From: Elusimicrobiota bacterium
GTDB taxonomy: Bacteria; Elusimicrobiota; Elusimicrobia; UBA1565; UBA9628
NCBI GenBank assembly: GCA_027451985.1
Contig: DAIDHS010000023.1
Location: forward strand, 1-39,875
DNA: 39,875 nucleotides
Direction: 5' to 3'
Each line of letters starts with the position of its first letter. The stretch's first letter is position 1. The notes below the pieces were generated by a model. It searched no databases, was not told the origin of the DNA, and was given only the letters and a program-made list of their open reading frames with translations. Both the position numbers and the translations under genes were made by a program. Below are positions 7,678-18,130 of the stretch, in pieces.

Positions 7678-9690
7678 TCAGGCCGCCCCAACACTCATCA
7701 TCTCGGCGATCTCGTCTTCGATTTTCTTGAGATCGGTCTCGATGTCCGCAAGCGGCCGCGGCGGAACGTATTTGTAGAAGTATCGGTTGAAATTGATTTC
7801 ATAGCCGATTTTGGTCTTGGATTCGTCCACCCAGGCGTCGGGCGCGTGCGGCAAAACTTCCCGGCGCATGTAGTCGTCCACTTTTTCCTTGAGCGGAACG
7901 TTCTCGTAGTCCCTCAACTCGGGATCGGGCTCGGGGCGGCCTTCGGAGTCCCTGCAAACCACGGCGGTCTCGTCGCGCTCGGAGAGCGCGTCCAAAACGG
8001 CCTTGAAAACCGTCGCGGGAACCCGGACACCGTTCTTCTTAAAAGCAGCCTCCAACAAGGCGATGAATTTCCCGCGGCTTTTGACGGTCCCCTGGCCGGC
8101 CAAGGCGTCCAAGGCCGCGAGAATTTCTTGCTGAAGCTTTTTCCCTTCCGCGATTTCCGTTTGCGCGGACCGGGCGTCCTTGCGCTTGCGGCTCTCCGCG
8201 AGTCGCGCGAACGCGGGCGCCTCCCGAAGGCGCGCCAGGCGCTCCTTATCTGCGGCGAAATTAAGCTTTAAGGGCCGCTCGACCGTGACGCGCCGGCAGC
8301 CGAAATCGGAGTTGCCGAAAATCCGCACGTGTTCGCCTTCCTTGAAATCCCCGTAGAGGCGCGCGATCTCATGGCGCTGCTCCTCGCAAATCTCATTGCG
8401 CTTGTTGCCCAGGCTCTTGCGCATCTTCTTGAAAAATCCGGTTCCGTCCACAAGCTGAATTTTGCCGCGGCGGCTTTTCTCCTTGCGGTTGGTCACAATC
8501 CACAGGTAGGTGGAAATGCCGGTGTTGTAGAAGAGCTGGTCCGGCAGGGCGACGACGGCCTCAAGGCGGTCGTTTTCGATAATCCAGCGGCGAATCTCGC
8601 TCTCGCCCGAGCCCGCGCCGCCGGTAAAAAGCGGCGAGCCGTTGAAGACGATGGCCAGCCTTGTTCCGCCGCCCTTCGCGTCCTTCATCTTGCTCATCAT
8701 GTGCTGAAGGAACAAGAAGGAGCCGTCGTTGATGCGCGGAAGCCCCGCGCCGAAGCGCCCGCCGAAGCCTTCTTCCTCGCTTTCCCGGCGGATAAAGTTT
8801 TCCTCCGGCTTCCACTCCACGCCGAAAGGAGGGTTCGCCAGCATGTAGTCGAAGGTCCTGCCCTTGAAGAAATCCTCGGTGAAGCTATTGCCGAAACGGA
8901 TATTCTCTATGTCCTGGCCCTTGATCATCATGTCGGAGCCGCAAATCGCGTAAGACTGATCGTTGTAGTCTTGGCCGAAGACGAAGAGTTCGGCGTCGGG
9001 ATTCAACTCCCGGATGTATTCCTCGGAAACCGAGAGCATGCCGCCCGTGCCGCAGGCCGGGTCGAACAAGGTTTTAACCGCGCCCTTGCGGGTCAGGCTT
9101 TCGCCGTCCGGGGAAAAGAGCAAATCAACCATCAAGCGGATGACTTCCCTGGGGGTGAAGTGATCTCCGGCCTCCTCGTTGGAGGCCTCGTTGAAGCGCC
9201 GGATGAGTTCTTCAAATATATAGCCCATCTCGATGTTGGAGACCTTATCCGGGTGCAAATCGATGTCGCAAAACTTTGAAACGAGCAGAAAGAGCCTGTC
9301 TTTCTTATCCAGATTGGCGATGTGCTCTTCAAACCCGAAGTGATCGATGATTTCCTTGGCCTGACTGGAGAAGCCCTTCATGTAATCCGTCAGGTTGGCG
9401 GCGATATTGGCCGGATCGCCTTTGAGCCGCTGGAAGGTAAATCGGCTGGTGTTATGAAACTTCTGTCCGGCGGCTTTATTGAGGAGCGGCTCCAGATTCT
9501 TGAGCTTGCCGCCTTTTAATTCCTGCGCTTTTTTTAAAACTTTGTCCTTGGTGGGCTCCAGAACGCAGTCGAGGCGCCGCAGCACCGTCATCGGGAGCAT
9601 GACGTCTTTATACTGGTTGGGGCGGTAGGGCCCGCGCAGAAGGTCCGCCACGGACCAGATGAAATTGGCCTTCTCGTTAAAATTATTCAT
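7678..9690 (-). CDS. hsdM: type I restriction enzyme, methylase subunit
   Basis: This 670-residue adenine-N6 methyltransferase partners HsdS and protects host DNA. HsdM_N helical domain motifs are in the first 150 residues (FIWSVADLLRG, VMLPMTVLRRLD). The AdoMet site DPACGTGGM is at 210-218 and the catalytic NPPF at 286-289. FTPREVIRLM precedes the AdoMet site, as usual. A charged C-terminal extension beyond about residue 490 makes it longer than the classical 500-residue form; several type I families share this. ATG 9690 is preceded by AGAGGG. It is the first gene of the operon, and the SIR2-domain gene starts eight bases after it. Confidence 0.96.
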   Translation of the reverse strand: MNNFNEKANFIWSVADLLRGPYRPNQYKDVMLPMTVLRRLDCVLEPTKDKVLKKAQELKGGKLKNLEPLLNKAAGQKFHNTSRFTFQRLKGDPANIAANLTDYMKGFSSQAKEIIDHFGFEEHIANLDKKDRLFLLVSKFCDIDLHPDKVSNIEMGYIFEELIRRFNEASNEEAGDHFTPREVIRLMVDLLFSPDGESLTRKGAVKTLFDPACGTGGMLSVSEEYIRELNPDAELFVFGQDYNDQSYAICGSDMMIKGQDIENIRFGNSFTEDFFKGRTFDYMLANPPFGVEWKPEENFIRRESEEEGFGGRFGAGLPRINDGSFLFLQHMMSKMKDAKGGGTRLAIVFNGSPLFTGGAGSGESEIRRWIIENDRLEAVVALPDQLFYNTGISTYLWIVTNRKEKSRRGKIQLVDGTGFFKKMRKSLGNKRNEICEEQRHEIARLYGDFKEGEHVRIFGNSDFGCRRVTVERPLKLNFAADKERLARLREAPAFARLAESRKRKDARSAQTEIAEGKKLQQEILAALDALAGQGTVKSRGKFIALLEAAFKKNGVRVPATVFKAVLDALSERDETAVVCRDSEGRPEPDPELRDYENVPLKEKVDDYMRREVLPHAPDAWVDESKTKIGYEINFNRYFYKYVPPRPLADIETDLKKIEDEIAEMMSVGAA

Positions 9691-9756
9691 TGGATTTTTT
9701 CCCTCTGTTGATATTACAAAATCACCATCGGGAACTTTCCTGGGCGCGCTGCTTGA

Positions 9757-9869
9757 TGGGGATCCCCCTGGATAGGCCTAGGGGATCCCCCCGTCATCCC
9801 CTATTGATCCCCCCAGGATCCCCGATCCGATCCCCCCAGATCCCCTAGGATCCCCCCTATCTACCCCCC
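9757..9869. repeat. periodic GATC-C-tract tandem repeat
   Basis: Upstream of hsdM lie four degenerate units of 20-23 bp, each GATCCCCCC + spacer + a shorter C run (starts 9784, 9806, 9829, 9849). A fifth unit is only begun (GATCCAGG, from 9870), and a GGGGATCCCCC copy precedes them. C runs start at 9787, 9798, 9809, 9820, 9832, 9842, 9852 and 9864, about 11 bp apart, with lengths 6, 4, 6, 4, 6, 4, 6, 6. On the minus strand, which is the coding strand of hsdM, this is a series of G runs with loops of 4-8 bases, able in principle to form G-quadruplexes. Confidence 0.8.
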
Positions 9870-10025
9870 GATCCAGGTATAAGACCCGTGCGGCCCCTTG
9901 CCGTTGAGGCTCACCCAATACTGCACGTCCGGGTGGTCGTAGTCCTTGGCGGCATCGCGCTTAAGGCGGGCATCTCGAGTTTTTGCCCGGCGCGCCTGCG
10001 GATGTTGTCTTTGGCGGGAGACGGC
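9861..10025 (-). pseudogene. possible 3' gene remnant
   Basis: Directly after the TGA of the secreted protein gene, in the same frame, 54 codons run open to a TAG at 9863-9861. The last part, KDYDHPDVQYWVSLNGKGP then HGSYTWIGG, looks like a genuine protein C-terminus in composition and third-base GC. The preceding 25 codons are arginine-rich and look non-coding. No start codon is present. It could be the tail of a gene truncated by deletion, or chance. I do not recognise a family. Nothing else is seen in 9870-10025. Confidence 0.2.
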
Positions 10026-10616
10026 TCAGCTCTTGCCGGAGACGGTCAAGTTGAAGAGCACGACTTTTTGCGCGCGCTCCTGGACCTCTTTGACCATGAC
10101 CAAGTGGCTGAGCATCTGGTTCAAGAGCGCGTCCACGGCCGGCATGCGCTTCAAGGCCTTGCGGTTGGCCGCGCGCTCGGACATGAGCGCCTTAATCTTC
10201 GCGTCGATTTCCGGCATGGGCGCGTTGCCGGGCGCGGGGGCCTGGTTCAGCTCCAAAACCAAGAAGCCGTCCTTTTTGACGGCATCCAAAGCGGCCTGCG
10301 CTTGGGCGCTAGAAAGCCGGTAGGACAGCTGCTGCGTGTGCGCGATTTTGCTCGACGCGAAGTTCTGAAGCGGAAAAGAAAGGCTGGCGCCCTGATCTTT
10401 GAACGCGCCCAGCACCTTGGGCAAATCCGTCTTGAGGGAGTCCACCCGGATGGTCGCGGTCCACTCTTCCTTATAAGAAGACAGCTGGTAGGCGTCGAGC
10501 CAATTAAAGGATTGCGCGGCGGTCCGCGTCTTGTGCCGGCGCGGCGCGCGCGCGGCCAGAGCGGGGACGGACAGAAGAAGAAGGACCGGAAGAAACCGCA
10601 CCGCGGCGCCCCTCAT
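10026..10616 (-). CDS. secreted protein of unknown function
   Basis: This 196-residue protein has a clear signal peptide (about residues 1-22, ending VPALAARA). The mature part has an alpha/beta pattern, WTATIRVDSLKTDLPKVLGA then QQLSYRLSSAQAQAALDAVK, and a helical, charged C-terminal third. It weakly recalls DUF4349-type envelope proteins, which compare a residue window across a ferredoxin-like fold, but the link is not secure. Its ATG overlaps the atpC stop (ATGA), so it is read as the last gene of the ATP synthase operon. Any role in the ATP synthase is unsupported. Confidence 0.7.
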   Translation of the reverse strand: MRGAAVRFLPVLLLLSVPALAARAPRRHKTRTAAQSFNWLDAYQLSSYKEEWTATIRVDSLKTDLPKVLGAFKDQGASLSFPLQNFASSKIAHTQQLSYRLSSAQAQAALDAVKKDGFLVLELNQAPAPGNAPMPEIDAKIKALMSERAANRKALKRMPAVDALLNQMLSHLVMVKEVQERAQKVVLFNLTVSGKS

Positions 10617-11053
10617 TCCCCCAACCTCGCGCGCTCATGGCTGTGGCGATGGCGCCGCGCGACCTTCATCTGCGCCATGGCCCAACGCATCGCGCCTTCG
10701 GCGCCGGCCAGTTCCGCCGGGTCGATGTCTTTTCGGGCCAAGGCGGCCTTGGCCTTTTCCGCGGCCTGGCGCGCCTTCTCCTCGTCTATTTCGGCGGCCA
10801 TCTCCGCGGTCTCGACAAAAAGCCGCACGCGCGCGGGCGAAACCTCGGCGAAGCCCCCCGCCACGGCGAAGGCCGAAACGCCCGCGGGCGTTTTGAGGCG
10901 CACCTCGCCGTGGCGCAGCTGCGCCAAGTAGGGCTCGTGACCGGGCAGAATCCCCATCTCGCCGTCCCACGCGGGCACCACCACGGACTCGGCCTCGACC
11001 TTCGAGACCGTGCGCTCGGGCGAGACGATTTCGACCGCGATGGTTTTGGCCAT
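10613..11053 (-). CDS. atpC: ATP synthase epsilon subunit
   Basis: This 146-residue central-stalk subunit of the F1 sector couples rotation and can inhibit ATP hydrolysis. The N-terminal beta-sandwich is typical: IAVEIVSPERTVSKVEAESV, then WDGEMGILPGHEPYLAQL and GGFAEV. A C-terminal helical pair (EKARQAAEKAKAALARKD) follows. The tail beyond residue 125 is basic and longer than in short epsilon subunits. It lies one base after atpD and overlaps the following secreted-protein gene by ATGA. Confidence 0.95.
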   Translation of the reverse strand: MAKTIAVEIVSPERTVSKVEAESVVVPAWDGEMGILPGHEPYLAQLRHGEVRLKTPAGVSAFAVAGGFAEVSPARVRLFVETAEMAAEIDEEKARQAAEKAKAALARKDIDPAELAGAEGAMRWAMAQMKVARRHRHSHERARLGE

Positions 11054-11054
11054 G

Positions 11055-12879
<1,825 letters not shown>

Positions 12880-12892
12880 TTTCGCGATTATA

Positions 12893-13765
12893 CTACGACG
12901 CAAGCGCCTCGGCGCCGCCGACCAGCTCGGCGATTTCCTTGGTGATGAGCGCCTGGCGCTGCCGGTTCAAATCAAGATTCAGATCGGCCTTCAATTCCGC
13001 GGCGTTCTTGGAGGCCGCGTCCATCGCGTTCATGCGCGCGGCCAGTTCCGCGGCCTGGGACTCCAGAAGCACCCGGTAAATCTCGGCCTTGACGAAGCGC
13101 CGAAGAAGCGCGTCCAGCAGCTCCGCGCGCCCGGGCTCGAACTCCCGATCGGTCGGAGCGGCGGGCGCAAAGTCCTGCGCCGGCGCGATGGGCAAAAGCG
13201 TTTTTAGAGTGAGCTTCTGCTGGGCCACGGACTTAAATTCGTTATAGAGCACGCTCACCTCGCCGGCCCGGCCCGCCTCGAAGTCGGCGATGACCGAGCC
13301 GCCCAGGATTTCCGCGTGCGAAAAATGGACCTTGGGGAAGATCCCGGCCAGCTCCGCGGTCACCTCGACATCCCGGCCGCGCAGGCGGTGCAGGAAATCG
13401 CGGCCCTTCTTGCCCGCCACCGCCACGCGCGCCTTTCCGCCGCGGGCCCGAAGCCACTCCAGCGCCGCCTTGAACAAATTGGAATTGAACGATCCGCACA
13501 GGCCCTTGTCCGCGGTCACCAAGATCAGGAGCGGCGCGCCGCCTTCGGGCTTGCGGAAAAAGGGATGGGAGAGAGCGCCGCCGTTGTCCCCCGTGGAGAG
13601 CGTCCAGGCCAGCTCCTCCATGCCGCGGGCGAAGGGCCGCGCCGCCAGGATGCCGGACTGCGCGCGGCGCATGCGGGCCGCGGCCACCATCTTCATGGCG
13701 CGCGTGATTTGCTCCGTCGACTTGACGGACTTGATCTTGCGGCGGATTTCTCGCAGCGAGGGCAT
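12893..13765 (-). CDS. atpG: ATP synthase gamma subunit
   Basis: This 290-residue rotor shaft of F1 has the canonical N-terminal helix SLREIRRKIKSVKSTEQITR followed by AMKMVAAARMRRAQ. A Rossmann-like middle follows (LLILVTADKGLCGSFNSNLF), then the C-terminal helix with MNAMDAASKNA. It starts one base after the stop of the HldD-like epimerase, which separates it from its usual neighbour atpA. Confidence 0.97.
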   Translation of the reverse strand: MPSLREIRRKIKSVKSTEQITRAMKMVAAARMRRAQSGILAARPFARGMEELAWTLSTGDNGGALSHPFFRKPEGGAPLLILVTADKGLCGSFNSNLFKAALEWLRARGGKARVAVAGKKGRDFLHRLRGRDVEVTAELAGIFPKVHFSHAEILGGSVIADFEAGRAGEVSVLYNEFKSVAQQKLTLKTLLPIAPAQDFAPAAPTDREFEPGRAELLDALLRRFVKAEIYRVLLESQAAELAARMNAMDAASKNAAELKADLNLDLNRQRQALITKEIAELVGGAEALAS

Positions 13766-13766
13766 T

Positions 13767-14702
13767 TTAAGCGGCTCCTACGGGGACCGCCGGACCCTGC
13801 AGGTAGTCCCGGATGGCGGCCTCCGCCGTGAATTGGGCCGAGAACCCGAGGGCTTTTTTCGTCGCGGCCGGATCGCCCAGGGTCTCGTTCTGATAAAAGG
13901 AATAGGGATTCTTGAAGTACTCCGGCGCGAAATCGGTTCCCAGCACGCCGTTTAAGGCCGCGATAATCTGGTTGAAGGTGGTCTTGCGCCCGGTGCAGAC
14001 GTTGTAAGCGCCGCTCTTAGCCTTCTCGGCCAGCGCGTTGGCCGCGACCACGTCCTTGACGTAGATGAAGTCGCGATACTGATCGCCGAACTCGAAGACG
14101 CGCGGGCGCTTGCCGGCCTTCATCTGCAGGTAGAGCTGCCAGATCATGCTGGCGGCCTTGGCCTTGAAGCTCTCGCCGGGCCCGAAGACGTTGAAATAAC
14201 GCAGGCCGACCACGTTCATTTTGAGCCTGGGGTTCCGGCGCAGGAAATCGGCCGCGACGGACTCCATGGTCGCCTTGGAAAAAGCGTAGATATTGAGCGG
14301 CTTTGGCGCCGCGCTCTCGCGCATGGGCACCGGCGAGTCCCCGTAAACGCCGGCCGAGGAGGCGTAGACCACGGACCGGACCTTGTTGCGGGCGGCCCAA
14401 TCCAAAAGGGAGCGAAACGCCTCGACGTTGACCCGCATCATCTTCAGCTGGTCCATCACGGTCGTGTCCGTGATGGCGGCTTGGTGAAAAATCGCCTCGA
14501 CGGGGCCCACGCGCGGGCCCCAGTACGCCGCGTCGCCGACGTCCGCGGCCACCACGTCGCCTTGAAAGCCCGCGAGATTTTTAAAATGTCCGACCGAAAA
14601 GTCGTCTAGGCCCACCACCGTGCGGCCGCGGCGGGAAAGCTCCTTGCACACGTTGGAGCCGATAAATCCCGCGGCGCCGGTTACGAGAACGCGGCCTTTC
14701 AT
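13767..14702 (-). CDS. NAD(P)-dependent sugar epimerase, HldD/RfaD-like
   Basis: This 311-residue extended short-chain dehydrogenase has GAAGFIGSN (9-17) binding NAD(P), and a catalytic SSA (115-117) with Y139xxxK143. Several blocks recall ADP-L-glycero-D-manno-heptose 6-epimerase: EAIFHQAAITDTT, KPLNIYAFSK, GLRYFNVFGPGE and NPYSFYQNET. The length fits. It probably acts on a nucleotide sugar for the cell envelope; the exact substrate is inferred. ATG 14702 forms ATGA with the preceding secreted-protein gene. Placement between atpA and atpG is unusual. Confidence 0.85.
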   Translation of the reverse strand: MKGRVLVTGAAGFIGSNVCKELSRRGRTVVGLDDFSVGHFKNLAGFQGDVVAADVGDAAYWGPRVGPVEAIFHQAAITDTTVMDQLKMMRVNVEAFRSLLDWAARNKVRSVVYASSAGVYGDSPVPMRESAAPKPLNIYAFSKATMESVAADFLRRNPRLKMNVVGLRYFNVFGPGESFKAKAASMIWQLYLQMKAGKRPRVFEFGDQYRDFIYVKDVVAANALAEKAKSGAYNVCTGRKTTFNQIIAALNGVLGTDFAPEYFKNPYSFYQNETLGDPAATKKALGFSAQFTAEAAIRDYLQGPAVPVGAA

Positions 14703-15136
14703 CGCTTGATGCTCCGGCGCGCCGTCATTTCTTCCAGGGTCAGCACCGGCGCGTCCGCAAGCGCGCGCAGACGCTTTAATTGCGACGAAGAGGGCTTGGG
14801 CGCCGCAAGAGCCGCAGGCGGCAGGGAAAAAATAGAAATCGCGTAAGCCGTCGCGTCGTGATCCCACTGCGAGACGCCGCCGACCTGCCGCACGTCGCTC
14901 TCGCCCTTGGCCAGGAACTTGCGCAGGACCCTGGGCCGATGCGCCAAAAGATCGGCGAAGGCGGCGGCGGTGTCGTTGTCCGGCACGTAGGAAAAGATGC
15001 CGGCCAAGTCCGATTTGCCGACTGCGGCCAGGGCCTCCAGGCAGTTGAAGTTCAGCACGTGAGCCGGCGGCAGATCCTGCGCCCGGACGGCGGGCACAAA
15101 GACCGCAAGCGCGGCCGCGAAGAGAACCAGCCTCAC
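14699..15136 (-). CDS. small secreted protein of unknown function
   Basis: This 145-residue protein begins with a signal peptide (residues 1-19, cleavage likely after AVRA). The mature part is helical and contains [10 protein letters not shown] with a single cysteine, [20 protein letters not shown] and [18 protein letters not shown] recognise no family. Its start overlaps the atpA stop by ATGA and its stop overlaps the epimerase start by ATGA, so it is translationally tied into the ATP synthase operon. Confidence 0.75.
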   Translation of the reverse strand: MRLVLFAAALAVFVPAVRAQDLPPAHVLNFNCLEALAAVGKSDLAGIFSYVPDNDTAAAFADLLAHRPRVLRKFLAKGESDVRQVGGVSQWDHDATAYAISIFSLPPAALAAPKPSSSQLKRLRALADAPVLTLEEMTARRSIKR

Positions 15137-16659
15137 GCCTTGACCCCCGCCAAAAAGCGGGCCTTGAAGTCGCCCACGGCCTTGGTCAGCGCGTCCTTGG
15201 CCGCGTCGTCGATGACCCGTTTCTCGCGGATGGCCTTTAGAATTTCCGGCTTCTCAAGCGCCAGGCTCTCCAGGAATTCCGTCTCGAAGCGGCGCACGTC
15301 CTTGGCCGGGACGTCGTCGATGAGGCCGTTGACTCCCGCGAAAATGACGGCCACTTGGTTCTCGAAAGGCATGGGCTTGTACTGATCCTGCTTCAGGATC
15401 TCCACCAGGCGCTCGCCGCGCGAGAGCTGCTTCTGCGAGGCCTTGTCGAGCTCGGAGCCGAACTGCGCGAAAGCGGCCAACTCATTGTACTGGGCCAAGT
15501 CCAAGCGAAGGCGGCCGGCCACGGACTTCATGGCCTTGGTCTGCGCGGCGCCGCCCACGCGGGAGACCGAGAGGCCGACGTTGACGGCCGGGCGCACGCC
15601 CGAGTAGAAAAGGCCGGTCTCTAGGTAGATTTGGCCGTCGGTGATGGAGATGACGTTGGTCGGGATGTACGCCGAGACGTCGCCCGCCTGGGTCTCGATG
15701 ATCGGCAACGCCGTCAGCGAGCCGCCGCCGTTCTTGTCCGAGAGCTTGCAGGCCCGCTCCAAGAGGCGGGAGTGGACGTAGAACACGTCGCCCGGGTAGG
15801 CCTCGCGGCCCGGCGGGCGGCGCAGCAGAAGGGAGAGCTGGCGGTAAGCCTGCGCGTGCTTGGACAAGTCGTCGTAGATAACCAGCACGTGCTTGCCGTT
15901 CCAGAGGAACTCCTCGCCCATGGCGCAGCCGGCGTAGGGCGCGATGAACAAAAGAGGCGCCGGATCGGAGGCCGAGGCCGAGACGATGATGGAGTAATCC
16001 ATGGCTCCGTTTTCCTCGAGCGTCTGCGCCACGCGCGCCACGGTCGACTGTTTCTGGCCGATGGCCACGTAGATGCAGATGGGCCGGTTGGGGTCGTTTT
16101 TCTGGTTCAAGATGGTGTCGATCGCGATGGCGGTCTTGCCGGTCTGGCGGTCGCCGATGATGAGCTCGCGCTGGCCGCGGCCGATGGGAATCATGGCGTC
16201 GATGGCCTTCAAGCCCGTCTGCAGCGGCTGGGTGACGGGCTGGCGCTCCATGATGCCGGGCGCCACGATTTCGATGGCCCGGGTCTTGGTGGTCTTGATG
16301 GAGCCCTTGCCGTCCAGGGGTTCGCCCAGGGGGTTGACCACGCGGCCGATGAGGGCGTCGCCAGCGGGCACGGACATGATGCGGCCGCTGCGCCGGACGG
16401 GGTCGCCTTCCTTGATTAGGTGGCTGGGGCCCAGGAGCACGCAGCCGACATTCTCGCGCTCGAGATTCAGGACCATGCCGGTCACGCCATGAGGCAGCTC
16501 CAGAAGCTCGCCCGCCATGGCGTTTTCCAGGCCGTAGATGCGCGTAATGCCGTCGCCGACCTGGAGGACCGAGCCCTCCTCCTTCAGCTCGGTCTTGGCC
16601 TCGTAGCCTTCGAGCTGGCGCTTGATGACGTCCGTGATCTCTTCCGGTCTAATCGCCAT
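15133..16659 (-). CDS. atpA: ATP synthase alpha subunit
   Basis: This 508-residue regulatory nucleotide-binding subunit of F1 has Walker A GDRQTGKT (169-176), [20 protein letters not shown], and the signature [18 protein letters not shown] followed by [15 protein letters not shown]. Length and motifs are normal. The start overlaps the atpH stop by 11 bases. Confidence 0.98.
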   Translation of the reverse strand: MAIRPEEITDVIKRQLEGYEAKTELKEEGSVLQVGDGITRIYGLENAMAGELLELPHGVTGMVLNLERENVGCVLLGPSHLIKEGDPVRRSGRIMSVPAGDALIGRVVNPLGEPLDGKGSIKTTKTRAIEIVAPGIMERQPVTQPLQTGLKAIDAMIPIGRGQRELIIGDRQTGKTAIAIDTILNQKNDPNRPICIYVAIGQKQSTVARVAQTLEENGAMDYSIIVSASASDPAPLLFIAPYAGCAMGEEFLWNGKHVLVIYDDLSKHAQAYRQLSLLLRRPPGREAYPGDVFYVHSRLLERACKLSDKNGGGSLTALPIIETQAGDVSAYIPTNVISITDGQIYLETGLFYSGVRPAVNVGLSVSRVGGAAQTKAMKSVAGRLRLDLAQYNELAAFAQFGSELDKASQKQLSRGERLVEILKQDQYKPMPFENQVAVIFAGVNGLIDDVPAKDVRRFETEFLESLALEKPEILKAIREKRVIDDAAKDALTKAVGDFKARFLAGVKA

Positions 16660-17185
16660 TTAAAGTCTCCCCTAAGTTGCGCAGCTGTCCGCGCAGGCTT
16701 GAATCCAGCACCCAATCGCCGAGGCGCACGACGAGCCCTCCGATGATTTCCGGGTCCTGTTTGATGTCCATCTCGACGGTCCGGCCGAAAAATTTCTCCA
16801 GGCGCGCTTTAAGCGCCGTCTCTTGCTCCGGGGAAAGCGCCTGCGCCGTCGTGACCTTGGCGCGCCCGCGCTTGTTCGCCTCGTCCCAGAGTTGGCCCAG
16901 CTTGCTCTGGATGGCGGGCAGCAAATCAAAACGCTTCTTATCGATGAGCAGCTTTAAAAATTTGCGCGACAAGGGCGAGACGCTCTTTGAAAGACGCTGA
17001 TCCACCAGGGCTTTTTTCTCCGCTGCGCTTATCTGCGGGTTCTTCAGGAGCGGCAAAAACTCCCGCAACCCGTCTTGCGCGGCCGAGAGATCCTCCACCG
17101 CGCGCGCATCCTGGCCGGCGGCCTTGGCCGCCAGAAACAAGGCCTTGCCGTAGCGGCCCGCGAGCATCTGATCCGTGGAGTTCAT
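16649..17185 (-). CDS. atpH: ATP synthase delta subunit
   Basis: This 178-residue peripheral-stalk subunit links F1 to the b subunits. The N-terminal helical domain shows [17 protein letters not shown]. The C-terminal signature is [20 protein letters not shown], then [16 protein letters not shown] 17185 lies 18 bases after the atpF stop. Its 3' end overlaps atpA. Confidence 0.95.
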   Translation of the reverse strand: MNSTDQMLAGRYGKALFLAAKAAGQDARAVEDLSAAQDGLREFLPLLKNPQISAAEKKALVDQRLSKSVSPLSRKFLKLLIDKKRFDLLPAIQSKLGQLWDEANKRGRAKVTTAQALSPEQETALKARLEKFFGRTVEMDIKQDPEIIGGLVVRLGDWVLDSSLRGQLRNLGETLNGD

Positions 17186-17203
17186 GCCGCTTCAATCCGC
17201 GCC

Positions 17204-17713
17204 TTAGTTGCGCGCGGACTCCTTGTTCTCCAAATCATTGAAAAACGAGTCGAGCACGGTCTTGCGCACGCCGTCGTCGATGGAGCGGCGCAGCAGTTTT
17301 TCCGCCGCAAGCACGGAAAGCCCCGCGACTTCCTTGCGCAGCCCGGCCGAAATGCGCTCCTTCTCGGCCGCGAGCTCGGCCACGGTTTTATCCTTGATCT
17401 TGCGCGCCTCTTCCTCGGCCGCGGTCTTAATTTGCGCGCTCAGAGCCTCGGCGTGCCCGCGCGCCTTTTCGATGAGCTCGCGCCCGGTGGCCTGCAGTCC
17501 CGCCATTTGGGACTCGATTTCCCTTTTAAGCCTCTCGGCCTCGGCGCGCGCGCCCTCGGCGGCCTCGCGCTCGTTCTTGAGGTGCTTTTCCCGCTCGTCG
17601 ATGATGGCCAGAAGCGGGCCCCAGGCGAACTTCTTCATGAGCGCCACCAGCGCCAAAAACGTGACGATGGTCCAAATCAGGATCCCGGGTTCAGGAGTCA
17701 GAAGCTTGTTCAT
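17204..17713 (-). CDS. atpF: ATP synthase b subunit
   Basis: This 169-residue peripheral stalk subunit of F0 has one N-terminal membrane helix (about residues 9-28, ILIWTIVTFLALVALMKKFA). It is followed by the typical WGPLLAIIDEREKHLKNE and a long charged coiled coil. There is only one b-type gene here, so the stalk is probably a homodimer. ATG 17713 follows a 69-base spacer that carries a hairpin. Confidence 0.95.
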   Translation of the reverse strand: MNKLLTPEPGILIWTIVTFLALVALMKKFAWGPLLAIIDEREKHLKNEREAAEGARAEAERLKREIESQMAGLQATGRELIEKARGHAEALSAQIKTAAEEEARKIKDKTVAELAAEKERISAGLRKEVAGLSVLAAEKLLRRSIDDGVRKTVLDSFFNDLENKESARN

Positions 17714-17744
17714 GGCTTGTCCTCAAATTTTTCCCCGCCCAGAT

Positions 17745-17766
17745 CCTCGCCCCAAACGGGGCGAGG
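17745..17766 (-). other. intercistronic hairpin atpE-atpF
   Basis: CCTCGCCCC and GGGGCGAGG form a perfect 9-bp stem around a 4-base loop in the spacer after the atpE stop. No U tract follows, so it is not a standard terminator. A stem downstream of the c-subunit gene could stabilise the upstream mRNA and favour c-subunit synthesis. It may instead be a copy of a dispersed palindromic repeat. Confidence 0.6.
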
Positions 17767-17782
17767 ACAGGGCGAAGGGTGA

Positions 17783-18070
17783 TTAATGCGCCGCCTCCGA
17801 CGCGGCCGGGGCCGAAGCGCCCGTCGCCGCCGGAACGCCCTTGCCCAGGGCCAAGGCGCCCAAAAGAACGATGACCAGGCCGAAGAAGCCCAGACCCTCG
17901 ATCATGGCCGCCGGGATGATCATCTGCGTGAAGAGCGTGTTGGCCGCTTCCGGCTGCCGGGCCACGCCCTGGCAGTTGGCCGCCGCCACCAGCCCGATGC
18001 CGACGCCCGCCCCGACGAGACAGAGTCCGGCGCCCAATCCGATTCCGATGTATCCTGCACCCACTCCCAT
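17783..18070 (-). CDS. atpE: ATP synthase c subunit
   Basis: This 95-residue ring subunit of F0 has two membrane helices. The polar loop has ARQPEA, and the ion-carrying glutamate is in PAAMIEGLGFFGLV. The residue after the glutamate is glycine, not Ser/Thr, and helix 1 lacks the glutamine of sodium-type rings, so proton coupling is likely. ATG 18070 is chosen because GGAG precedes it closely; an upstream ATG at 18106 would add a basic 12-residue leader. The C-terminal tail (about 20 residues, Ala/Ser-rich) is longer than usual. Confidence 0.96.
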   Translation of the reverse strand: MGVGAGYIGIGLGAGLCLVGAGVGIGLVAAANCQGVARQPEAANTLFTQMIIPAAMIEGLGFFGLVIVLLGALALGKGVPAATGASAPAASEAAH

Positions 18071-18130
18071 GTGCTTTCTCCTTGCGCGTAATCGGGGCGG
18101 CTTCAAGGCCCCCCGGTGCGACCTCGCCGC

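Noticed and set aside
9757-9869. CRISPR array
   Set aside because: Units are about 21 bp with no unique spacers of constant length; it is a degenerate tandem repeat and no cas genes are present.
17745-17766. Intrinsic terminator after atpE
   Set aside because: The stem is strong but no T run follows, and the operon clearly continues.
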